From Lepidodermella squamata (lineage: Eukaryota; Gastrotricha): 64,000 nt of DNA. The stretch covers positions 2,294,001 to 2,358,000 of the forward strand of contig JBLDXI010000020.1 in the NCBI GenBank assembly GCA_047495785.1. The letters run 5' to 3'. The notes beneath the pieces are model-generated. The model was not told the DNA's origin, ran no database searches, and worked only from the letters and a program-made list of their open reading frames with translations. This document shows positions 10,601 through 20,872 of the stretch, one piece after another. Position numbers and translations under genes: made by a program. Every line of letters starts with the position of its first letter. Within the stretch, counting starts at the first letter, position 1.

Positions 10601-13600
10601 TAGAATATGCGATTAGTGTGTGGTCGCCAGCCCAAATTGGTGATCTCCGCTCGATCGAAAATGTCCAGAAATATTTTACACGACGTGCCTTAGGCTACTC
10701 CGATCTTGATACTAATCGTCCAAATCACGAAGCAAGGCTAAAAATGCTAAACATGCAGTCACTAGAAATCCGACGCCTTCAAATAGACCTTTGTTATGTG
10801 TTTAAAATAATGAATGGATCAATTAATACCAGCCTGATAAATAATATAATTATGAAGTCTTCTATTACCCGAGGTCACCCATTTCGTTTCGATGTTGCTC
10901 ATCCTGATGGTTCTTTTAAATATGCTACTTCTGTTCCCTTTCACAATTTTTTCCTTAATAGAATTGTGAATGTTTGGAATGACTTACCTCATGACGTTTT
11001 TGCAATTGACAAAACGCTTCCTCTTAATGTACAGAATGAGTTATTCAGAAAAAAGCTTATGTCTAAAGATTTAACGCGATTCCTTCAACATAAATTGTGC
11101 TGGGGCCGAAGTAAGTGGTCTGCTGACCCTTTCTGTCCTCAAACTTGATTTTAAAAATAAAATTATTATTATTATTATTATTATTATAAAATCCCAGGTG
11201 AAATTGAAACTAAACGCGAGCGAAGCGAGGAAAATGTTAGAAGTCGACACTGAAAAACGACGCATAACATCTTAAAAATGAGGCAATGCCTCGGGATTTT
11301 CCCAGAAATGAAATTTCGATTAATCATGTCGCCAGTTACATTCTGTAACGTGCTTAAATAACAAGGTCGGTTTCAAAAATGGATTATATAATTTAATATC
11401 GTCTCTCAATCAAATTACTGAAAATTTTAATGCCTCTCGAAATAAGGCACAAAATAAATGAAATGTTTTATCATTCACTCTAAAACACGATCGATGAAAC
11501 TGTAAAAAATGCAAAAGCAAGCTAATCATGGGTCGGGGCGCAAATGTCAGAGCGCATACTGTATGGGCGCAAAAGTCGGGGCGCAAATGTCAAGGCGTAA
11601 ATTTATGGGCGCCGTAGTCAGAGCGCATTTTTGTGGGCGCAAACACGCTGGGCGCAAAATACTGGGCGCATGTCACCATAAACCACCATCATTTACCATT
11701 CGAATAGTGAAGTGTAAAAGCGGCTAATGGTTTTCGCTCGCTGAACGTTCTGAGCATTAAAATTTGGTAAATGATGGAAAAATACCTTGATTTTTATCGG
11801 GAGGGTGATAGCTGGAGCTTTTAATTCAAAATTCATTCAGATCGAGGAGTGATTGATTGCAAACTTTCTCAGCATTTATACTTTATGCCGATAAAGTCGC
11901 GGCGACACTGTGGAGGTCAAGATTCTAGATTGTTCTCTTTCGTTGTAAACCGAAATAACTGGTTGAAAATCACCTCTCCCTCAATAGGTTGCTTTGATTT
12001 GCCTGTTGGAGCGAAATTATATTAAAAAATGTTCCCAAGAAATCAAAATTGAAGAGAAACTGTTGGGCGTAAATTCCTAACAATTTGCCCCAATGTATTG
12101 CAATATTTGAAAATTTTCCCGAGGTTAATAAGCTTTCCGCGTTAGACTGCGATGAAAAGGAATAAAAGTTCAAGTTTCGTTGAAACACATTCAGTGTAAT
12201 TAAGAATGCACATTCAGTGACGCTGAGACTTTTTGAACACACCCATAGGACACCAGTGTCCTACACGCTTCTACAGGACACTTGAAAGTTGGCATAGTAT
12301 ACGAGTGTCCTATAGGACATGGTTTGGGAAACGCTGGCCGAAAACACGGTTTGGAAAACACGAATAATTATTTGTCCACGAAACTATTTCTACTGAGGGT
12401 AATTACGGTGCGCACCATCGCCTTAAACAGGGTCATGACCCAAAGACGAGAAGTAATACAAGTATTCATTACGAAATCGACCCTGTAGTCTCGCTCGGAA
12501 AAGGTTGTTATTTTCCTTTTTTATTTTGAAGTTCGGAGAGGAGCGAGCCAAAGTTCCCCTGGGCCAGGAGAGGCGTTTGATGTCCTCTACTAAAGCGGAG
12601 CTCGAAGGATGACAATATACACTCGGGTGACCCGCAGTTCGGTGATAAACTGATAAAATAACGATAAAACTCACAAATAACCACGATTTTGTAAATGTTA
12701 CTGGTCATTTGGCAATAGGTGCGAAAATTACGATTATCGAAAAATACTTCGAACTACGATAGATTTTGTAAAGCGCCTTACTCACAGCAATTTTTACTCA
12801 AGTGATGCATATTTTTGGATCAGGGAAATCCAACAAATTAAAATGGATAACGTACCTTTCCATCAGCACACTGATTGCATCGAAGACCACCGAATCCTTC
12901 CTTGCAGGTGCACACGCCTTCATCAGTACATTTCTCGCCCTCAGCGCCGACCGGATCGCATTGACACGGCAGACAGCCAGTACCTGTCGCTAGGCCGTAA
13001 TGCGCAGGTAGACACTGGTCACACTGGTCGCCGGTAACATTCGGCAGGCAACGACACCGACCGGTCAGCGTTTCACAAGAACACTGACCGTAGCCATCGC
13101 GCCATTCGCTTGCACTCGGGCAGTCGACGGTCACGTTGACACCGAGAACAAAACACAAACAGGGCTTGCAGCGATCGGCAGGCGATACGTTCGAATCGAC
13201 GGCATTTCCCCAGAAAAACTGCGCGCATTTCTCGCAGCGATCGCCGACGGTTGAATGAAGGCACTTCAAGCACTTGCCATTCGACGGATCACAATTACCC
13301 GGCTCGTTCAAATCAATGTGGTTGTTACAATCGCACGGACGGCACGCGTCTTCTGGGTTGGTGCTAGCTGGTTTTCCGTAGTAATTCGGCGCGCACTGGT
13401 CGCAATACTGACCCGAGTAGCCCTTGTGGCAATCACAGGCAAAATCTTGCGGCACGACACTGGTCGAAGAAGACCCGCCTGGCGAGTTGGTAACCAGCGA
13501 GCAAGAATCAGCGTGTTGCGGACCGTGGGGTGGTATCCCGGGGCAGTTACATTTCCGACACGGCGTATCCCAGCCCATTTCACGATATCGCAACGGGTCG

Positions 13601-16590
13601 CCATAGAATGTAGCATTACAAGTCGTGCAATGGGGCCCGGTCGTATGTTCTCGGCAATTCAGGCAGACACCGTCCGGTTCACTGCATTGCTCAGCCAGGC
13701 CGTTGCAGGCGCACTCTTGACATCTCGGGAAGCCGAAATAGCCGATTTGGCATTTATCGCACGTCCGGCCTTCAACCAGGTCATGACACGGACATTGGCC
13801 AGTCGTGTTGAAACAAGATCGGTGTAACGAGCCGAGGTCTGAACAACCGCATTCGATACAATCGATTGAACTACCCAGACGATAGGTATGGGGTGCGCAA
13901 CGTTCACACCGCCGGCCGATGTAGTTTTTGCGGCACGGGCACTGTCCACCTAAATGGTAGCACTCGTTCGACGCAGATCCTAACGGGTCACAGTCGCAGG
14001 GTAGCGCCGGGGTCATGCTGGCAACAACACTGAAAATCAATTTCTGACAAATAGGGCTCAAATCTGAAGCAGGGTCGTTGACATTGAACAGTGTTTCAGC
14101 ACATTTCTCGCGCGAGAATTCGTCTCGAATCGACTCCACCTCTGACGTAGTGACTTGAAACAACGGAATCTGCGATTGAGCCGGCATCAGAACGATCGAA
14201 TCAAGCTCTAGAAACAAATTTGACTCAGGTTGGCTGTTTTCCGGCAGCCGTAACGTCAGTCCGTATATCAGCTCGGGTTCCAGGCAAAATGTGCCGACTT
14301 TCATGCCGAGGAAGGCACCTTTCGTTGGGTTCAACTCGAAACCTGAGTACTCAAGGTCAATTTTGTCTTCTTCCGGCTTGACATTCGAGCAGATTCCAGC
14401 GCCTTCATAAGCTGGTTGAGTTCGATTCAGCTTGATTTCAAGTTGCCGCCATGGAAAACGGCCCTCGAGTTTGTAGCGAAGAACTACGTCGTAATGGGTC
14501 GGGAAAGGCACTCGGACATCGTTGAATTCCAGCGTAGTACCGTCCCAAATCAAAACATGACCAGTTCCAGTGTGTTGAGCTCGAACGCCCAGGGTATTTG
14601 GGCCAATTTCAACAGTTTTCGACCTGCCCTTTGTCTTCACAGCGTCTTCAGCCTCGAGACGTAACGAGTCAAGACTCGGGAGCCAGTAGCTTGATTCTGT
14701 CCGATTACAATTCCGACCGACAATATTAGGCCTGCAGCCGCATAGACCGGTGGTTAGATCGCATTGACTACCAAACGCGCCGCCCAAATCACAGTCACAA
14801 GGTAAGCAACCCTCGGTATCTTGCGGCATCGCTGTTTCTTCTGGCGGTTTCCAGTAGTGGTAGGAAACGCATTCTTGACACCGCTCGCCCATTACATTAC
14901 GTTTACAGGTGCAAACACCGGTTACTGGGTCGCACGGGGGAAGTTGAAGATCGTCTGACTCGCTTTCGCCTGATGAAGTCGCTGTTTCGAGCTCGGAAAT
15001 TCGCAGAACACCAGGCCAGTGGCAGTCACAGGCCTGGCAACCGTCCGCATTTTCCCGCGTCAAATTGTAAAAGCCACCTTTACATGTGTCACAACGAGGC
15101 CCGCCTACATTCGTCCGGCAATAGCAGCGACCAGCCTTGAGGCCCAGGGCTAAATTCGTCAGCCAATCGCATTCCTGTGACTGTCCAGCCGGGTCGCAAT
15201 CGCACGGTTGGCAGGCATCTTTTTCGAAGATTTGCCGTCCATCGACCAGGTAATAGTGCGGTTTACAGCGTTCGCAATGAATACCCTCGGTATTATCGCC
15301 GCAATCGTCGCAAACACCGCCGGACGTCAACCCACTAGCAGCATAAACTGAAGCATCGAAGTGACAGCGAGATGCGTGCTGGTTACAATTGCACTCTAGA
15401 AAATCCATCTTAATATTGTTTCAAAGCAATTTCGTTCAACTTACTTTTGCACTCGTTTGGATTAGCACCAATAGCAGGTCTCCAAGGCGCATCCCAATAG
15501 AAATCAGCGCATTGCTCGCAATTATTTCCTCGAGTATTGTGGGTACAGTTACAGCGGCCATAGACCATATTCGGCGTATCATGAGACAAGTTTTCCAGCG
15601 GAACGCAATTAGCAGCGTGACCGTAGCAAGAACAGCTGCCTCGGACGACCATGTTGTAAACGGCGTAGTAGTATTTCTCTTTCACTTCGCGTCGGTTATC
15701 GAGCAAATCGTCGCCGAGCGTGCGAAGTTTGGTGAAATTTATACGTAAATTAGTAATTTTCAACAAATTTTGCACTTCTTCAGCCCATGGGTTGCTCAAA
15801 TTTGCAGATGGTAATGCGCGAAACACAACTTCGCCATTAGATGACGGAGTTTCTGCTGAGTATCGCTCGTCGCATACAACCTCGGCGAAACTTGAAGGCT
15901 GCCCGACACGAACTCCAGGCCAAAACGCAGTGCAATTATCCGCAAAATACCGATAAACTTTCCAATTCCTGCCAAAATCTGAAGATCGTTCAATCAGCAT
16001 TGATTGAGGCCGAAAGGTCTAAAATTTACACGAAAAATGCACATCAATATGGGGGCAGTTGAACTCTGTGCATACCTTAAACCGCATCATCAAGTGAGTA
16101 AAATGAAATTCAGCCTCGAGGTCAAGTTGAACAGCAACTATTTCAACACCATTCTCTGACTGCCACCATCTATTTGGGTCTTTCTTATTTGGTGTCACAA
16201 TATTTTCAATCCGATGACTTCGCGTATTTCTCGAACTGTGATACGGCTTTGTTGAGTCGCACTGCATGCACTGTGGAGCTCGATGAAGCGGCTCCGAGCT
16301 GACAGTGCAAAATCGTTCTGGGCCATTCAGACCACACGTCGATGTGCTTCTTAGTTGTCTTTCGCGTCCTATCAACAAATCGCCGGTGGATGGGTAGCAT
16401 TGTTCGGCTTCGCAGCTTTTAGGAATCCATGAGGAGCGCGCGTGTAATCTACTGCCTACAGATCAAGGGAAAATAATTAAATAACAATTAAAAATGTGCG
16501 AATAAACATACCAGCTAATATCGAATCGAAAAGTGTTAAGAACACAATACAGCAAATCCACGTTGGTCTGTGTGTTACTAGATACAACAT
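4672..16590 (-). CDS. LAMB1: Laminin beta subunit
   Basis: Secreted basement-membrane chain that trimerises with alpha and gamma chains. Five exons: 16512-16590, 16076-16455, 15445-16018, 12856-15395, 4672-6849; the joined 5751 nt encode 1916 aa with every phase consistent. Exon 1 is a signal peptide (ends ..FDSILAG). Exon 2 and the first part of exon 3 hold the laminin N-terminal domain (SENGVEIVAVQLDLEAEFHF). The rest of exon 3 and exon 4 carry laminin EGF repeats, interrupted near residues 580-800 by a laminin IV type B domain (YDVVLRYKLEG, LELDSIVLMPA), which marks beta rather than gamma. CGECFDNWD opens the long coiled coil, as in beta chains. The usual cysteine near the C-terminus is present (HHATC) but is followed by about 38 extra residues rich in P, Q and R. 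The chain is somewhat longer than human LAMB1 (1786 aa). A splice acceptor lies 15 nt before the ATG. Confidence 0.93.
7690..8098 (-). mobile_element. Degraded MITE of the CCGTACTGCCCG family
   Basis: The right end (about 8084-8098) reads TTTTCGGGCAGTACGG, the same terminus as the intact element at 32719-33097. The block at 8005-8032 (GGCCTGACCTTTATTATTTC) is the reverse complement of the corresponding interior of that copy. The left terminus is not preserved, and the element is split by the repeat array at 7718-7983. Confidence 0.55.
7718..7983. repeat. CAGCTCAGCTTA repeat array in a 16-bp inverted repeat
   Basis: A 266-bp block of degenerate CAGCTCAGCTTA / AAGCTCAGCT units in mixed orientation. 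It is bounded by perfect inverted repeats CTTCGTTATTTAAGTA (7718-7733) and TACTTAAATAACGAAG (7968-7983). AGCT-rich units are self-complementary, so the block could fold extensively. It looks like a small non-autonomous foldback element inserted in the older MITE. I see no clear target-site duplication. Confidence 0.65.
10030..11190 (+). mobile_element. 5'-truncated LINE, CR1/Jockey-like reverse transcriptase
   Basis: The open frame ends at 11148 and carries the reverse transcriptase core of a non-LTR retrotransposon: [20 protein letters not shown] (domain 4-5 region), the catalytic FADD box, then LNxxKC-type and FKYLG-type downstream motifs in diverged form (DKCAVLHLGS, NYKDLGLLVDE). The endonuclease and the N-terminal part of the RT are absent, as usual for 5'-truncated copies. 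The 3' end is an (ATT)n tail at about 11160-11189. The 360-codon frame is uninterrupted, so the insertion is probably recent relative to the hAT element around it. Confidence 0.85.
11530..11672 (+). repeat. Degenerate GGGCGCAAA(N)GTC tandem repeat
   Basis: About eight irregular copies of a GGGCGCAAAxGTC-like unit, spaced 14-22 bp, in otherwise AT-rich sequence inside the hAT-like element. The spacing is too irregular for a CRISPR array. It may be the subterminal transposase-binding repeats of a hAT element, which are often short clustered motifs; that is inference. Confidence 0.45.
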
Positions 16591-16695
16591 GGAAAATGCT
16601 AACACCTAAGCAAAGAAAATACGTTGAATCATGACATTTAGCGATGAGCGATTAAACCGATTTACTCGGAACAAGCAGCAAAAATACTTAAAATC

Positions 16696-17463
16696 CTAAA
16701 GCATTCTACTCTTGGCCATTCGACGTTTTTCCCTCAAAGAGGCTTCAGACGAGCCATCGTTTTCATCCCAACTTTTTCCCATCAGAAGGTTGTAATAAGC
16801 GGGTTTGGCGAAATATTCTGGATCGAGGTAATAGTAGCTATTTCGAATTTTAGCAGATCCGGTGTATAACGCGGAAAAATAGCTCGAGTTCGGAAAATGC
16901 TTCACATCTTTCGGAGTAAACGAAATTCGCTGGTGACTTAGAAACATGGACAATTTGATCAGTTTAAACTCATTCGAATTTGGGTTAAGATATATCCGCA
17001 GAGGCGAGCGGCGAAGAATTCCTCTAGTCGATAGTACAACAATTAGTGAGAAAATACAAGTGCAAAATGCGGCCGGTAACGGATCAACATCGATGTCAGC
17101 GAATGACGACAGCAGATCAGCCGAATGAACATAGACATAATGCCCACACAGTCCTAGCAATAGCAAACCAAGAACTTGCACTGACAAGTAGGTAACGACG
17201 AGGCGGGTGCCGTTGGGGGCACGATAAATCAGGATATTATCAGCTGATACATTATCCTTTAACCGCAATTTTTCAAGCTTCGAGTCTTTAGCAAGAAACT
17301 TCAATTCGGGAAACTCATTTGTAGCTTCGCCGTCGCCAGTGATTTTCTCGATATTTCGAAACTTCGGCGGTGCACACTTAACAGCCGACGAAGACAGTGG
17401 GGTAGCCCAGATGCGATTAAAACCACCGCATGGCAAACGGAAAGATCGCAATGCTAACAACAT
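16696..17463 (-). CDS. TMEM223: TMEM223-like mitochondrial membrane protein
   Basis: A single-exon gene of 255 codons starting at the ATG at 17463. The N-terminus is basic and hydrophobic (MLLALRSFRL..), fitting a mitochondrial presequence. Two membrane segments follow (around VQVLGLLLLGLCGHYVY and FCTCIFSLIVVLS) separated by a short loop, then RGILRRSPLR and a soluble tail with KIRNSYYYLDPEYF. This order matches TMEM223, a complex IV assembly factor of the mitochondrial inner membrane; TMEM186 has a related layout and is the alternative. The stop is 105 bp upstream of the laminin ATG on the same strand. A splice acceptor (TTGTCTTCTAG) ends 14 nt before the ATG. Confidence 0.6.
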   Translation of the reverse strand: MLLALRSFRLPCGGFNRIWATPLSSSAVKCAPPKFRNIEKITGDGEATNEFPELKFLAKDSKLEKLRLKDNVSADNILIYRAPNGTRLVVTYLSVQVLGLLLLGLCGHYVYVHSADLLSSFADIDVDPLPAAFCTCIFSLIVVLSTRGILRRSPLRIYLNPNSNEFKLIKLSMFLSHQRISFTPKDVKHFPNSSYFSALYTGSAKIRNSYYYLDPEYFAKPAYYNLLMGKSWDENDGSSEASLREKRRMAKSRML

Positions 17464-17479
17464 TCGAAGATTCAAGTCT

Positions 17480-18849
17480 AGAAGACAAGATGGAAAACGT
17501 GCAGCAGCACTTAATTATCGTTATAAGAGTGAAAAAAGGGGAAAATAATAGAAATGAAAAGAGTGAGAGATAATCACAAAAAAGACTTACGAAGTAAAAC
17601 CGTAGAAACGTTCTTAGAGATTCTTTCATCCGACTTGTGAATAAAATCACAGACAAAAGGAAACTGCCCAGAGCTGAGCAGCTGGATACTGAGGAATATA
17701 AAACTTACAGAGACGAACAACAGAGCAAAGATCAAAGATCAAATTCTATCTTTATCTTGAGTCTTGAGTAAAAAAATAATTCCGCAATCTTCAATGTTGA
17801 CATTAACAAAACCACATCAGTGGCAACCGATCTTTCAGGGCTAGAAATCGTGGCATATAACGTGACATTTCGCCATGCTTCCTAAAGGCTAGAAGCTAAC
17901 GTCTTCGTGATGAGAGCAGGTGACAGTCTTTGGTCGGGATCTCAAAAGTTTAAGAGAAAAACCCCCACAGCTGCAAGGTCCTCCGAAAACCCTTTTAAGC
18001 GCGCGGGTTTTCGAAGTTTGAATTTTTTCGCTAAAAATTATTTATTGAAAATATACCACAAAATGTAATTATAATTTTAAATTAAACTAAAAAATTGCCA
18101 CTTACTTATGATTTTTTCCGCATGCTTTTCCAAGGTCAAAAGATAACCAGAATCTGACTCCGCACTGAGACAAACGTGTTACTAGAAAAGAGAATCCCAA
18201 TGAAAACAGCTCCGCGAAGGCTTTCAGTCGAAGAATGAAGAGGTCCGAAACCTGTTCTGGCCCAACTATACAACGGCATCAAATCTCTGATGGCGCTGAC
18301 GCCCCCATCCTCATACCACTCGCCATTCTGAGCGGCGATTATGCTAATCCTTTTACGATAGCCCTTAGTAACTAAATGCTAAACTCGTTTGGAGTCAAAT
18401 AATGTGAATACTTGTTTAGTACTTCAGTCCTTCTGCAAGGATTCGCTATAAGTATATGGCTCCCGCACAGCGTGATGTTCTTGCCGAATGAGTAATTACT
18501 TTTTGCTATTGCTATTTAGTGTAATATTCAAGGTACTAACTGCTTGACGATGTTATCTAGTCTTCTCATTCTTCAAAATACTTGATTCTGCTGAACAGTG
18601 AATTCGTCTTTAAATTGTATCTCGGCTAACGCTGGCTGAAAAAGTCAGTTTTAAATCTAAATTGAATGAAGGTACCTGGCTAACTGACCCTTCGTTACTG
18701 GCTGGGTGATGGGTGACTGGGCTTTAAATCCATCGGCATATATCCTCCTATTATGAAAGGTTAACTCCGGTACTTGCGGCGCTGACACCTCCTGTTTACT
18801 AATTACTGTTTACCTTCTTCTCAAGTTGATTTGGCCGCTTCAAGAATAA
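17480..18849. other. Intergenic, nothing recognised
   Basis: AT-rich spacer upstream of the TMEM223-like gene. No gene or RNA recognised. The motif CCTTCTTCTCAAGTTGA at 18813-18829 recurs at 20745-20761, each time next to TTTCAAGAAT-type sequence, and may be a LINE 3' end. Confidence 0.4.
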
Positions 18850-19405
18850 TTATGTGGCGTGCCAGTCCACGTCTTCTACTATTATTTCAATCGAGTTTGA
18901 CCCATCTTTCTTGGGTCGTCCTCGAGAGCCGTCGGTTTTTTTCTTAATAGTTGTTTTCGATGTGAGGCTTACTTTAATTAGGCTTCTTTCTACGCATTTC
19001 AACCAATAAATTTGAGGTTTTCCTACTGGCCTGACCCAACCTTCTAGGGTCTGCCATCTATATATGTCGTACACTGAGCCGGGTTCGAAAGGCTTTCCGT
19101 TTTTGTCTACATAGGTCTGAATCCTCATTATGTGACCAGAATAATTTAGACGTTGTTTTTTTATTAATCTACTCACTTCTATCACGCCGCTATCATTGGT
19201 TTGAAGATCCTAGTGTGTCTAACTCACTGAAAATATCTATTTCTTGTTTTTTCTGTAGTCGTTTAACCATTTTGTTTCTAACATTTCTGATTTTGGTGTA
19301 GTCTGCTTTGGGAATTAGCCCTTTTTGGTATTTGGCGAAACTTTCTTTTGTTGCCTTACAAATATCATATGCCTCTGAATGCCACCAGGGCGGTTTTTCT
19401 CTCAA
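18850..19405 (-). mobile_element. LINE fragment, internally deleted
   Basis: Two minus-strand pieces of a non-LTR retrotransposon ORF. The 19193-19405 frame begins REKPPWWHSEAYDICKA, the endonuclease-RT linker typical of LINE ORF2 (PWWxxE). The 18850-19185 frame contains LIKKQRLNYSGHIMRI, the post-RT R-L-x-W-x-GH-x-x-R motif, and ends WHAT. The reverse transcriptase that should lie between is missing. The segment VERSLIKVSLTSKT resembles [14 protein letters not shown] in the LINE at 21.4 kb, so both probably belong to one family. Confidence 0.7.
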
Positions 19406-19439
19406 CTGCCCTATCTTTTTTCACCTCACGCTTTCCTTG

Positions 19440-20240
19440 CCGCATCTACAGTCGGAGAGAAAATCGCCAAATCCTTACCAACGCCTACAATGAAACACCG
19501 CGCATCTAGTATCGATTGTGCCTTCGAGTTTCGCAAAATCACGGAAGGAGATTTGATTGAAAGTGCGAACCCTCGAACAAGAAGACTGCTGGCAACGATG
19601 GCATTCCTGAATTTGTTCTACGAGACAGCATTAATGGCCCAGCCATGAACGCCGCCTTGGTCTCCCTGTTCAACGGCACTCTCAAAGGTGATCCACTTCC
19701 AGAAGACTGGAAAACCAGTGTTGTAACACTAATCTATAAGTCTGGCGAGAAACAACTGCCTGAGAATTACCATCCTATCTCGATCCTACCTGGATGCCTG
19801 AAACTCTTCGAACGTTGCCTCGGTGAACAACTGAAACCTCACCTGAACAGCTTCCTGTCAAAATACCAGTCCGGCTTTCGCAAACACCACTCGACAAGCG
19901 GCTGTCTGGTATTGCTTGCTGAGAAGTGGCTCGTAAACAAGTACGTCGCCACTGCCATCAAAGGCGTTCGATTCGCTTGACTCTGCTGGCGCTTCCGAAG
20001 CGCCAGTCGAGCTATTCAAGCCGAGAACAGGAGTCAACCCCGGACTCAGCAGTGCCGATAACGGCAGCCTCAAAGATACGCTGTCCGACAGTGCCACTGA
20101 AGATCGAACCGTCATCCGTGGTTCAAAGGCCAGGGGCAAGGCCGACCCCTTCATCCGCAAGCTTACCAGCTCAAAAGCCTGTCGCAAAGCCGCCTACTTG
20201 CTGCAATTCTTCATCGAGCAGGTGTCTGAATGGACCAAAT
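19440..20240 (+). mobile_element. Broken LINE fragment, start of RT domain
   Basis: Frame 2 (about 19500-19640) reads FEFRKITEGDLIESANP, like the segment before the RT. Frame 1 (19645-19980) reads LPEDWKTSVVTLIYKSG, ENYHPISILPGCLKLFE and FLSKYQSGFRKHHST, the first RT blocks of CR1/Jockey-type LINEs. It is frameshifted, and the catalytic FADD block is absent. Beyond 19980 another frame stays open to 20240 (..SEWTK, stop) without recognisable RT motifs. It is a different family from the adjacent minus-strand piece. Confidence 0.7.
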
Positions 20241-20872
20241 AGAACCTCTATTTTTAATTTATTTTTGTATCACATTTTGCCATCTCTGCGCCTAACATCG
20301 AATTATCGGTGACAGGCCAAACTTTCAACCCAAGAATCACCAGAATTGGTGTCAGGGTCTAGCATCCATCCTTCCATCAACATCTATCTAACATCGATCT
20401 TAAAATCAATAAGTTTTTTCTCAAACCTAATCTTCCTTCTACTCGACATCATTTTTGTAAGAAACTAACTGTGCCTCAACATTCATCTTGCCCTAGGGGC
20501 TTCAGCTTTGCTGTTAGAAAAGCCAAATTATGGCATCTATTGGGAAAAAGGCGAGCCCTTGCAAATTCGGCCTCAATTAAATGAAAAGTATCTTATCTAA
20601 TGTATGCATGTCTTGGGCGCATCATCCCAGAATAACTATACACGGGTATACTTTCACGGTCGCCCAACTTCTGCGCTCGATCCTCATGTTGCTAATTTAT
20701 GTTTCCATTGACGAATGCTGTTCTTCTTTTATACAATTTGAAAACCTTCTTCTCAAGTTGAAATGAAGGTTTCAAGAATGTGAATCAACAATTTATGCTG
20801 CTCTTCAATCATTCCATTCGATTTTGATGTTTAGATTTTTACTCGACAAATCATTTGTGCAGCTGGAGGTGA
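20241..20872. other. Intergenic upstream of LENG8
   Basis: Spacer with no recognised gene. It ends in a splice-acceptor-like TCATTTGTGCAG (to 20862), 10 nt before the LENG8 ATG. A 17-bp motif (20745-20761) is shared with 18813-18829. Confidence 0.4.

Larger units (their letters stand above)
9871..12336. mobile_element. hAT-like element, non-autonomous, hosting a LINE
   Basis: Termini are CAGCGGTTCCCAAAC (9871-9885) and GTTTGGGAAACGCTG (12322-12336), inverted repeats of the CAG(N)GTTCCCAA type seen in hAT elements. Flanking 8-mers GCCTAAAA (9863-9870) and GCCGAAAA (12337-12344) match at 7 of 8, fitting the 8-bp duplication of hAT insertion. Subterminal GTCCTA/TAGGAC motifs recur at both ends. 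No intact transposase remains; a minus-strand frame at 11970-12242 has only a faint resemblance to one. The LINE at about 10030-11190 lies inside, so the hAT element is the older insertion. Confidence 0.65.
6850..12855 (-). other. 6-kb laminin intron filled with mobile DNA
   Basis: The intron separates ..CADGK (donor GTACGT at 12855) from WGNPHANECVDC.. (acceptor TTTTTAG at 6850). The two halves join inside one EGF repeat without a gap, so I infer no missing exon. The other introns of this gene are 49-60 bp. It holds a MITE remnant and CAGCTCAG repeat array (7.7-8.1 kb) and a 2.5-kb hAT-like element with a nested LINE (9.9-12.3 kb). Between these (6850-7680, 8100-9860, 12345-12850) I see only AT-rich sequence. 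Confidence 0.8.

Noticed and set aside
11530-11672. Possible CRISPR-like or minisatellite array
   Set aside because: Unit length and spacing are irregular and there are no conserved spacers; better explained as subterminal repeats.
13255-13827. 190-codon plus-strand frame opposite laminin
   Set aside because: It is the antisense shadow of the cysteine-rich EGF repeats, with no start context or family resemblance.
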